This document shows positions 57,439-64,000 of a stretch of 64,000 nt of DNA, in pieces. Position numbers and translations under genes: made by a program. The DNA is taken from positions 1,911,584-1,975,583 of the forward strand of contig NC_009142.1 of the NCBI RefSeq assembly GCF_000062885.1, written 5' to 3'. How positions within the stretch are numbered: position 1 is the first letter of the stretch; every line of letters begins with the position of its first letter. The notes below the pieces were generated by a model. It was not told where the DNA came from. It worked only from the letters and a program-made list of their open reading frames with translations, and searched no databases. The DNA is from Saccharopolyspora erythraea NRRL 2338. Its GTDB lineage: Bacteria; Actinomycetota; Actinomycetes; Mycobacteriales; Pseudonocardiaceae.

Positions 57439-58176
57439 TTGCCGACGACGGAACACGAGGCCCTCGACGGACTGGTCAACCTCCGCGACCTGGGTGGCAT
57501 CCCGGTCGAGGAGGGCGTGGAGACGGCGGCAGGCGTGGTGCTGCGCAGCGATGCGCCACACGCGGGCGACCGGATCCCCGAGTTGCCGGCGCAGTGGCCG
57601 CCGAAGGTCGTCGTCGACCTGCGGGACCCCTCCGAGCTGGCCGGGAAGCCGCACCCGCTCGCCGAGGTCGCGAGGGTGCACAGGGTCCCGCTGCTGCAAG
57701 AGGAGCAGGGTGACGGCGGCGGTGCCGACGACACCCGCCACGCCCTGACGGCCCTTTATCAGCGCATGCTGGACCGGGCGGCGAAGAAGCTGGTCGAGGT
57801 GTTCCGGATCGTGCTGGAGTCCGACGGGCCGGTGCTGATCCACTGCGCGGCGGGCAAGGACCGCACCGGCGTGGCATCGGCGATGCTGCTGAGCGCGGCA
57901 GGAGTTCGCAGGGACGCGATCGTGGCCGACTACGTGCTCACCGACCAGAACATGCCGCGGGTGTTGCAGCGGCTGAGCGTGGACCCCCAGCTGCCGCCGG
58001 GGGTCGACGAGGAGATGGTCCGCCAGCTCATCTCGGCTCCGGCCGAGGCGATCGAGAGCGTGCTCGACCGCTTCGACGAGCACGAGGGCGGGGCCGCGGG
58101 CTGGTTGCTGGCCCACGACGTCACGCAGGCCGAGGTGGACCGCTGGCGCGAGCGGTTCCTGGCCGCTGACGGCTGA
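57439..58176 (+). CDS. Tyrosine/serine phosphatase (PtpB-like)
   Basis: 245 residues. Dual-specificity phosphatase of the PF13350 type. The N-terminal NLRDLGGIPVEEG is the family signature. The catalytic P-loop is HCAAGKDRTG, with Cys136 and Arg142, and the lysine and Asp in it are typical of PtpB, which also acts on phosphoinositides. The C-terminus is helical with WLLAHDVTQAEVDRWRERFL. TTG 57439 was chosen because GAGGAGG lies five bases upstream. ATG 57340 in frame would add 33 residues of basic, disordered sequence. No signal peptide is evident. Confidence 0.88.
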   Translation: MPTTEHEALDGLVNLRDLGGIPVEEGVETAAGVVLRSDAPHAGDRIPELPAQWPPKVVVDLRDPSELAGKPHPLAEVARVHRVPLLQEEQGDGGGADDTRHALTALYQRMLDRAAKKLVEVFRIVLESDGPVLIHCAAGKDRTGVASAMLLSAAGVRRDAIVADYVLTDQNMPRVLQRLSVDPQLPPGVDEEMVRQLISAPAEAIESVLDRFDEHEGGAAGWLLAHDVTQAEVDRWRERFLAADG

Positions 58177-58561
58177 CGACGCCTGTGACGCGCCTGCTGC
58201 CGTAGGGCTGGACGGTCAGTCGCGCGCAACACCCCGAGTCGGACAGGCTGCGTGCGCTGCGGAAGCAGCGGGCGCGAAGTGGAGACGGCGTGGACCGGGA
58301 TGTGCATGACGCACAACCGGGTCGAGATAGGTCGAGAGGCCGGACCCGTCGTGTCTTTCCGAGTCCGACCTCCCGGGGTAGGCGGCCGTGGAGCGCGCGC
58401 TCCACGGCCGCGAAGAACCGCGAATCGCCGGTAGTGGGTGAGCACCGATCATCTCGTGATGCAAATCACAGATCAATGCCGCCGTTCGGGTGCTTGTCGC
58501 GGGGGCGGACCTGTGGAGGTCGCCCGCGGTGCCTGCTGTGCGGGCTCGCGCCCCGGCAGGG
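58177..58561. other. Gene-free region with a 30-bp perfect palindrome
   Basis: 385 bp between the convergent phosphatase and sigB genes. The main feature is GCGGCCGTGGAGCGC at 58382-58396 followed directly by its reverse complement (58397-58411). It can form a very stable hairpin in transcripts from both sides and is the likely bidirectional terminator. No gene is seen. Confidence 0.75.
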
Positions 58562-59536
58562 TCAGCTCGCGTAGGCGCGGAGCTTGTCGGCGCGGTCGCC
58601 CTGGCGGAGCTTGGACATGACCTCGCGCTCGATCTGGCGGACGCGCTCGCGGGAGAGCCCGAACGCCTTGCCGATCTGGTCCAGCGTCCTGGGCTGGCCG
58701 TCGTCGAGGCCGTAGCGCATCCGGATGACCGCCTGCTCGCGCTCCTCCAGGGTCGACAGCACCCGGCGCAGGTCGTCCTGCAGGAAGCCCGAGATCACCG
58801 CGTTCTCGGCGTCGGCGGACTCGGCGTCCTCGATGAAGTCGCCGAGCGGCGCGTCCTCCTCGGCCCCGACCGGCATGTCCAGGCTCACCGGGTCGCGGGA
58901 GTGGTCGAGCAGGTCGGCGACCTTCTCCACGGTCAGCCCGGCCTCGTTGGCCAGCTCCTCGTCGGTGGCCTCCCGGCCGAGCTTCTGGTGCAGGTCGCGC
59001 TTGATGCGGGCGATCTTGTTCACCTGCTCGACCAGGTGGACCGGCAGCCGGATGGTGCGGCTCTGGTCGGCCATGCCGCGGGTGATGGCCTGGCGGATCC
59101 ACCACGTCGCGTACGTGGAGAACTTGAAGCCCTTGGTGTAGTCGAACTTCTCCACGGCCCGGATCAGCCCGAGGTTGCCCTCCTGGATCAGGTCCAGCAG
59201 CGGCATGCCGCGCCCGGTGTAGCGCTTGGCGAGGCTGACCACGAGCCGGAGGTTGGCCTCCATCAGGTGGTTCTTGGCCAGCACGCCGTCCCGGACGACC
59301 GCCTTGAGGTCGCTGCGCCGCTCGGGGGAGAGCTTCCCGCTCGTCTCCAGCACGTGGTTGGCGAAGACGCCGGCCTCGATCCGCTTGGCGAGGTCGACCT
59401 CCTCCTGCGCGGTGAGCAGCGCGGTGCGGCCGATGCCGTTGAGGTAGACCCGCACCAGGTCGGCCGAGGGGCCTTGGGTGTCGAGGTCCGCCTCGATGGC
59501 GGCAGCGTCCGAGGTGATGGTCTGCGGGACGGTCAT
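58562..59536 (-). CDS. sigB: RNA polymerase sigma factor SigB (principal-like)
   Basis: 324 residues, group 2 sigma factor. Region 1.2 is [33 protein letters not shown]; region 2 is [61 protein letters not shown]; region 3 is [22 protein letters not shown]; and region 4 is [49 protein letters not shown]. It lacks the long N-terminus of the primary sigma. ATG 59536 follows GGGAGG. In mycobacteria sigB and ideR are neighbours; here they are about 12 kb apart. Confidence 0.94.
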   Translation of the reverse strand: MTVPQTITSDAAAIEADLDTQGPSADLVRVYLNGIGRTALLTAQEEVDLAKRIEAGVFANHVLETSGKLSPERRSDLKAVVRDGVLAKNHLMEANLRLVVSLAKRYTGRGMPLLDLIQEGNLGLIRAVEKFDYTKGFKFSTYATWWIRQAITRGMADQSRTIRLPVHLVEQVNKIARIKRDLHQKLGREATDEELANEAGLTVEKVADLLDHSRDPVSLDMPVGAEEDAPLGDFIEDAESADAENAVISGFLQDDLRRVLSTLEEREQAVIRMRYGLDDGQPRTLDQIGKAFGLSRERVRQIEREVMSKLRQGDRADKLRAYAS

Positions 59537-59880
59537 TGAGCTCCCTCCCTGGCGGGCTGGCTTGGCGCGAATCACACCGACGCACCGTCACGTGGTGTGG
59601 AAGGCGCGTACGCTCGGTATCGGGAACCGAGAGCCGCGCCGACGTCTTGGTTGATGCGGTTCGTTGCTGGCTGTCTGGTCGGGCGGACGGTCATCGGCAC
59701 CGACGTCGCCGTCGGTGCCCTGCCGGACTTCGGGGGCCACCGAGGCCCGGCTGTTGAAGCTTGGTTACCTGGAAAACGAAGGCGGTGCCGAATTCGTTCC
59801 CGGACTTCTCAACCTGAGGACGTCATGGCCGTCACATCCGTTGCTCCGCCAATCCTGAGGATTTGCTGAGAGCCGTTTCT
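59537..59880. other. Promoter-side region of sigB and 3' flank of dtd
   Basis: 344 bp. It should contain the sigB promoter on the minus strand. I looked for the stress-type GGAAC...GTT pattern in front of sigB and found only GGAAC on the wrong strand, so I do not assign a promoter. No hairpin is seen after dtd. Confidence 0.4.
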
Positions 59881-60306
59881 TCAGACGTCAACCAAAAGGG
59901 TGAATGGGCCGTCGTTGACGCTCTCCACCGACATCATCGCCGCGAACTTGCCCGTCTCCACGCGCGCGCCGCGCTCCCGCAGGGCCGCCACCACCGCCTC
60001 GACCAGCGGTTCGGCGTGCTCCGGCCGGGCCGCCTCGGTCCAGGACGGGCGGCGGCCCTTCCTGGTCGAGCCGTAGAGGGTGAACTGGCTCACGACGAGC
60101 AGCGGCGCCCCGGTCTCGGCGCACGACCGCTCGTCGCGCAGCGCACGAATCTCGTGCAGTTTGCGAGCCATTTTCACGGCGTGTTCCGCGCCATCCGAAT
60201 GCGTCACGCCCAATAGGACGAGCAACCCGGGTTCGTCGATGCGGCCGACATCGACACCGTCGACGCTTACCGAGGCGCGAGTGACTCGTGTGACCACCGC
60301 CCTCAT
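59881..60306 (-). CDS. dtd: D-aminoacyl-tRNA deacylase
   Basis: 141 residues. Removes D-amino acids and glycine mischarged on tRNAs. Family landmarks are MRAVVTRVTRASVSVDG at the start, LVLLGVTHSDG, LLVVSQFTLYGSTRKGRRPSW with the SQFTLYG motif, and a C-terminal NDGPFTLLVDV matching the NxGPxT motif. ATG 60306 overlaps the stop of the upstream methyltransferase gene (ATGA), so the two are translationally coupled. Confidence 0.95.
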   Translation of the reverse strand: MRAVVTRVTRASVSVDGVDVGRIDEPGLLVLLGVTHSDGAEHAVKMARKLHEIRALRDERSCAETGAPLLVVSQFTLYGSTRKGRRPSWTEAARPEHAEPLVEAVVAALRERGARVETGKFAAMMSVESVNDGPFTLLVDV

Positions 60307-61820
60307 TCGGCGGTCTCCGCCCATTCGGCCGGGACGACCATTCCGTGGCGCACGAGTTCGCGCAGCATCGGCACCGCGGCCCGGGTCAGCTCCTCGACGT
60401 CCTCGCCGCAGCCCACGGCGAGCAGCTCCACGAGGTCGCCGACGGGCATCGCGCCGCGGCAGCCAGCCAGCAGCCGCACGCCCAGGTCGTCGATCTCGTG
60501 CTGCCAGCCCGGCCCGTCGGTCCGGTGCAGCCGGTGCACGACGGCCTGCCAGCCCTCGTCGGAGGGGGCCGAGACCTGCTCGAGGACCGTGCTCGGCGCC
60601 GTGGTGAGCCGGGCGGCCAGCAGGTCCTGCGGGGAGCCGTGGGCGCGCAGCCAGTCCACGCGGCGCAGCCACTGGTCGGTCTCGGGCCCCAGCGGGTCGT
60701 CGTAGGCGTGGCGCAGGTCCTCGCAGACGACCTCACCGCGCGCGGCGTCTGTGCGGCGCAGCGTCACGAAGCCGAAGCCGACGCCCTCCACCTCGTTGGT
60801 CTCGAACCAGTCGAGCCACTCGCCTGCCTTCTTCCGGCCGGCCTGCGAGCGGGCGTCGTAGCCGGCGTCGCGCAACCAGGTGCCGACGTAGAGCGCGGGG
60901 TCGGCCACGTCGCGCTGGACGAACCAGGCGTCCACCCCGCCCGGTGGCAGCCACCGGGAGACGCGGTCCTGCCAGTCCTCGCCGCGGCGGTGCACCCACG
61001 ACGCGAGCAGCTGGCCGGTGCCGCCCTCTTCGAGCAGCGACGGCAGCTGGCGCACGACCAGGGCGCTGGCGTCGTCACCGGCCAGCCCGGAGTCGCGGTA
61101 GGTGAAGTCGGTCCTGGCCGGGCCGACCACGAACGGCGGATTGCAGACGATCTGGTCGAAGCGCCTGCCGCGCACCGGTTCGAACCACTCGCCCTCGGCG
61201 AGCTCGACGTCGACCCGGTTGAGCCGGAAGGTCGCGTCGGCCAGCGCCAGCGCCCGCTTGGAGACGTCGGTCGCGGTGACGCGCTCGGCGTGGGTGCTGG
61301 CGTGCAGCGCCTGCACACCGCAGCCGGTGCCAAGGTCGAGCACCGAGCCGACCGGGCGGCGGGAGGTCGCGCGCACCAGGCTCAGCGAGGCGTGCCCGAC
61401 GCCCAGCACGTGGTCGGGGCTGACGGGCCGGCCGTCGCCGCGCAGGTCGGAGTCCAGGTCCGACACGACCCACCACGAGTCGTCGCCCGCGCCGTGCGGC
61501 CGGACGTCGAGTCCGGCGCGGATCTCGTCGCCGTCGGCGCGCAGCAGCCCGGCCGCGCGCGCCTGGTCCAGCGGCAGCGGGCCCAGCGCGGCCTTGACCA
61601 GTGAAGTCGGTTCGGAGGTGCCGAGCAGGAACAGCCGTACGAAGGTGCCCACCGGGCCGGTGTCGAGCGTGGCGCGAAGCGCCGGGACCGGCTCGCCGCG
61701 GCCGAGTGCGGCGTGCGCCTCGGCGCCGAGCAGGTCGACCACCCCGTCGGCGTCGTAGCGCGCGGAGAGGAAGGCTTCGCGGAGTCGTTCGATGAGGTCA
61801 TCGGATAGATCGGGAATCAC
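60303..61820 (-). CDS. Class I SAM-dependent methyltransferase (N-methyltransferase NPPF type)
   Basis: About 505 residues. An N-terminal helical domain of about 170 residues is followed by a methyltransferase core: motif I VLDLGTGCGVQALHAS, ATDVSKRALALADATFRLNRVDVEL, and the catalytic QIVCNPPFVVGPA (NPPF, as in enzymes that methylate planar amide or base nitrogens such as HemK, RsmC and TrmN). A long C-terminal domain follows. Large relatives of this layout are conserved in actinobacteria with unknown target. GTG 61820 has GAGG upstream; GTG 61835 is an alternative. Coupling to dtd hints at a translation-related target such as rRNA or a translation factor. Confidence 0.85.
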   Translation of the reverse strand: MIPDLSDDLIERLREAFLSARYDADGVVDLLGAEAHAALGRGEPVPALRATLDTGPVGTFVRLFLLGTSEPTSLVKAALGPLPLDQARAAGLLRADGDEIRAGLDVRPHGAGDDSWWVVSDLDSDLRGDGRPVSPDHVLGVGHASLSLVRATSRRPVGSVLDLGTGCGVQALHASTHAERVTATDVSKRALALADATFRLNRVDVELAEGEWFEPVRGRRFDQIVCNPPFVVGPARTDFTYRDSGLAGDDASALVVRQLPSLLEEGGTGQLLASWVHRRGEDWQDRVSRWLPPGGVDAWFVQRDVADPALYVGTWLRDAGYDARSQAGRKKAGEWLDWFETNEVEGVGFGFVTLRRTDAARGEVVCEDLRHAYDDPLGPETDQWLRRVDWLRAHGSPQDLLAARLTTAPSTVLEQVSAPSDEGWQAVVHRLHRTDGPGWQHEIDDLGVRLLAGCRGAMPVGDLVELLAVGCGEDVEELTRAAVPMLRELVRHGMVVPAEWAETAE

Positions 61821-61934
61821 GCCATCGATCCTCACATGCACGGCGGACGCACACCCGCCGCACCGGCGGTCCCCGGGGCGGCCGGCGCCGGGAATCCGAT
61901 CGCGTCGACGGCTGTCGCACGAGACGATCAGCGG

Positions 61935-62544
61935 ATGAGGCCCGCGGTCGGCGCTGCGCTGGTCCGCTGCGACGAGTGCGGCGGCCACGAGTACGGCGGT
62001 GCGCCGGGCTGCGCGCACTGCGCGGCGCTGGTGGACGGCATCGTCGAGGAGGAATGGCGATGGTTCCGCGCCGATTAAGGCGGGCGAGCCGGATGCCGAG
62101 CTCGCGGAGCTCGTCGTGGCCGAACCCGACCGGCACGACTGGCGCGTGCTGGACGCCGCCCTGGGCCGCATCACGTGCGAGGACTGCGGGCAGCGGCTCA
62201 GCCGCGGACCGATGGGCTGCGCCGCCTGCGACCTCGCCCACGGCTTCCGCTACGCCGCCGTCGAGTCCGAACCGGCCCGGCGTGCCGCCGGGCAACGAGC
62301 ACGCGGTCCGCGTGAACGTCTCGGTCGTGCGCAGGCCGCACATGACATCGGAGCCGGAGCCGCTGGTCCGGCGGTTGCTGCTGCCCGCTGGTCGGCTTCC
62401 TGCCGACGACCTCGCAGGCCCAGCGCCTGAGAGCGCTGGTCGAGTCCGATCCCGCACCGGAGCGCGTCGCCGGGCTGGTGGACGAGCTGTCCTGGGAACC
62501 GAGGCTGAGACGCCACCGCGCGGTCCTCGTGCCACGCTTGGCGC
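61935..62544 (+). pseudogene. Frame-disrupted zinc-ribbon protein gene
   Basis: Homologous-looking parts of one protein are spread over successive frames. ATG 61935 opens ALVRCDECGGHEYGGAPGC..CAALVDGIVEEEWRWFRAD then TAA at 62076-62078. The next frame continues KAGEPDAELAELVVAEPDRHDW...ITCEDCGQRLSRGPMGCAACDLAHGFRYAAVE. Then a third gives VPPGNEHAVRVNVSVVRRPHMTS...RLLLP, and a last (back in the first) VGFLPTTSQAQRLRALVES. Each change is consistent with a single inserted base near 62076, 62283 and 62390. Two CxxC...CxxC zinc ribbons are visible. Ancestral length about 190-200 residues; the 3' end is uncertain. Confidence 0.7.
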
Positions 62545-63117
62545 ATGACTCGCTCGCTTTACCTGACCCAGGACGCCGAAGCCGACGCACTGCTCGGGCG
62601 CGACCCGCTGGCGCTGCTGCTGGGGATGCTGCTGGACCAGCAGATCACGATGGAGAAGGCGTTCACCGGTCCCAAGACGCTGGCCGAGCGGCTCGGCGGC
62701 CTCGACGTGCACCGCATCGCCACGATGGACCAGGAGGAGTTCCTGGCGGTGTGCGCGCAGCCGCCGGCGATCCACCGGTTCCCGGGGTCGATGGGCAAGC
62801 GTGTGCAGACCCTCTGCCAGTACCTCGTGGACGAGTACGAGGGGGAGGTCGAGCGCATCTGGCAGGAGGGCGACCCGTCGGGGCGGGAGGTGCTCAAGCG
62901 GCTCAAGGCGCTGCCGGGATTCGGCGACCAGAAGGCCCGGATCTTCGTCGCCCTGCTCGGCAAGCAGTGGGACGTGCGGCCCGAGGGTTGGCGGGAGGCC
63001 GCGGGCGCCTACGGGGAGGACGGCGTGCGCATGTCGATCGCCGACGTGGTCGACCAGCAGAGCCTCGAAGAGGTCCGCACCTGGAAGAAGCAGCAGAAGG
63101 CCGCCGCGAAGAAGTGA
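62545..63117 (+). CDS. HhH-GPD-type base-excision DNA repair protein
   Basis: 190 residues. Contains DPLALLLGMLLDQQITMEKAFTGPKTLAERLGG at the N-terminus and the helix-hairpin-helix LKRLKALPGFGDQKARIFVALLGKQW. The usual catalytic Asp lies about 15-20 residues after the hairpin, and candidates are in SIADVVDQQSLEE. It is shorter than EndoIII/MutY and has no iron-sulfur cluster cysteines. A Lys-rich C-terminus (WKKQQKAAAKK) could aid DNA binding. ATG 62545 has no strong ribosome site. Substrate base unknown. Confidence 0.85.
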   Translation: MTRSLYLTQDAEADALLGRDPLALLLGMLLDQQITMEKAFTGPKTLAERLGGLDVHRIATMDQEEFLAVCAQPPAIHRFPGSMGKRVQTLCQYLVDEYEGEVERIWQEGDPSGREVLKRLKALPGFGDQKARIFVALLGKQWDVRPEGWREAAGAYGEDGVRMSIADVVDQQSLEEVRTWKKQQKAAAKK

Positions 63118-63137
63118 CGCCCGCTGGGCGGCTCAGA

Positions 63138-63197
63138 GCCTGTCTTCGAATCTTCGAAGCGGCGTAGCCGCCACGCGAGCTGAGTTCGAGGACAGGC
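63138..63197. repeat. 60-bp structured element between convergent genes (REP/MITE-like)
   Basis: GCCTGTCTTCGAA (63138-63150) and TTCGAGGACAGGC (63185-63197) pair with one mismatch. Inside is a second hairpin GCGGC-GTA-GCCGC (63159-63171) and a direct repeat of TCTTCGAA. The position between two convergent stops suits a bidirectional terminator. Its outer nine bases GAGCCTGTC (63136-63144) are the same as the left end of the IS256-family element at 22782. Confidence 0.6.
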
Positions 63198-63199
63198 GA

Positions 63200-63871
63200 T
63201 CAGGCCGCTGCCGAGGACGGCTTCTGGTAGCGGTCCACGTATTCCTGTTCGGACAGTTCGGCGATCGCGTACATGATCTCGTCGGTGATCGATCGCAGGA
63301 CCGGCAGCGAACCGTCCATGCCGGAGTAGCGGGAGAAGTCCAGCGGGTCGCCGAAACGCACCGTGACCGGCCGGATGCGGGGGATGCGGGTGCCGATCGG
63401 CTGGAGCTTGTCGGTCCCGGTCAGCGCGACCGGGACCACCGGCGCGCCGGTGCTCAGCGCCAGCCGAGCCACCCCGGTCCGGCCGCGGTAGAGCCGCCCG
63501 TCGGGCGAGCGGGTGCCCTCCGGGTGGATGCCGAACGCGCCGCCGTCGTTGAGCACCCGCTCGGCGGCCTCCAGCGCCTCCTTGGCCGCCCGGCCCTTGC
63601 CGCGGTCGACCGGGATCGCCCCGAGCGAGGTGAACATCCAGCGCGAGAGCCCGCCCTTGAGCCCACTGCCCCGGAAGTACTCGGCCTTGGCCAGGAACGC
63701 CACCGGGCGCGGCAGCACCAGCGGCACGATGAAGCTGTCGGCGACGGCGAGGTGGTTGGGGGCGAGGATGACCGGTCCGGTGGACGGCACCTTGTCGGCG
63801 TCGATGACGTCCGGGCGGTAAACAGCCCGCGCCAGTGAGCCCACGACCCGCTTGGTCACCGAATACAACAT
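63200..63871 (-). CDS. 1-acyl-sn-glycerol-3-phosphate acyltransferase (PlsC-like)
   Basis: 223 residues, membrane-associated. Transfers an acyl group to lysophosphatidic acid to make phosphatidic acid. The catalytic motif NHLAVAD is at residues 39-45 (His40, Asp45). Others are RWMFTSLGAIPVDRGKG, the glycerol-phosphate-binding GIHPEGTRSPDGRLYRGRTGVARLAL, and VPVALTGTDKLQPIG. ATG 63871 follows GGGAGG. The usual N-terminal membrane helix is weak, so attachment may be peripheral. Confidence 0.93.
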   Translation of the reverse strand: MLYSVTKRVVGSLARAVYRPDVIDADKVPSTGPVILAPNHLAVADSFIVPLVLPRPVAFLAKAEYFRGSGLKGGLSRWMFTSLGAIPVDRGKGRAAKEALEAAERVLNDGGAFGIHPEGTRSPDGRLYRGRTGVARLALSTGAPVVPVALTGTDKLQPIGTRIPRIRPVTVRFGDPLDFSRYSGMDGSLPVLRSITDEIMYAIAELSEQEYVDRYQKPSSAAA

Positions 63872-64000
63872 GTCGCCTCCCGCTTCGTTCCCCGATCAAA
63901 TCTAACCCCGTGGCTTATCGCGTCTGTTCGCCACCGGTTACAGCCGTGTTCAGTCGGTATCCGGGCTGTCGGGCTCGGGTGCGGAGTGGGACGATGGAGA
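63872..64000. other. Window end, intergenic
   Basis: 129 bp upstream of the acyltransferase gene and up to the window edge. It should hold the acyltransferase promoter on the minus strand. No coding start can be supported before the edge. Confidence 0.4.

Overview
The window is 64 kb of very GC-rich chromosomal DNA with frequent GTG/TTG starts. It carries actinobacterial marker families (IdeR, SigB, a mycothiol-type maleylpyruvate isomerase fold, NrdR/NrdJ, DUF349, an SOS box of the CGAAC-N4-GTTCG type). The gene order recA-recX ... miaB - small membrane protein - DUF349 - extradiol-dioxygenase-like - miaA - dapF - hflX ... lexA/LysM - nrdR parallels the mycobacterial chromosome from recA to nrdR. 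I infer a Pseudonocardiales genome, most likely Saccharopolyspora; the genus is an inference from general family resemblance.

Layout. 1-7 kb: end of a DUF4383 membrane protein, recA with two candidate damage-responsive promoters, recX with a long Ser/Arg-rich N-terminus, a HAD hydrolase, and the Entner-Doudoroff pair edd-eda. 7-12 kb: a miniature solute-binding lipoprotein, a methyltransferase, and a gluABCD-type amino-acid ABC transporter. 12-21.5 kb: the conserved miaB-to-hflX block plus a secreted anchored protein. 21.6-25.3 kb: an IS21-family element whose istA is split by an IS256-family element; both target duplications are visible. 26-32 kb: lexA with its divergent LysM gene, and nrdR-nrdJ. 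32-38.9 kb: an accessory stretch with an erythromycin-esterase-family protein, a scar of two decayed genes, a DinB-like enzyme, an ECF41-type sigma factor with a candidate target promoter before a NAD(P)-binding protein, small membrane and basic peptides, and a secreted X-Pro dipeptidyl-peptidase. 39-47.5 kb: a secreted phosphodiester-glycosidase/metallophosphoesterase fusion, DUF4192, ideR-galK-galE, and a sulfurtransferase. 48-52 kb: acuC (deacetylase) followed by a GNAT/acyl-CoA-synthetase-like acetyltransferase. 52.5-64 kb: hydrolase, YeeE/TsuA-type sulfur transporter, lipoprotein, class I fumarase, phosphatase, sigB, dtd-methyltransferase, a frame-disrupted zinc-ribbon gene, a HhH-GPD glycosylase and an acyltransferase.

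How parts work together. RecA, RecX, LexA and the LysM protein form the SOS circuit, with LexA-type boxes at recA and in the lexA/LysM divergent promoter. nrdR and nrdJ form a self-contained dNTP-supply unit. AcuC and the GNAT protein look like an eraser/writer pair for protein acetylation. IdeR is translationally coupled to galactokinase. Several intergenic gaps are filled with degenerate GC-rich direct repeats, each gap with its own unit. I saw no rRNA, tRNA, CRISPR array or secondary-metabolite cluster.
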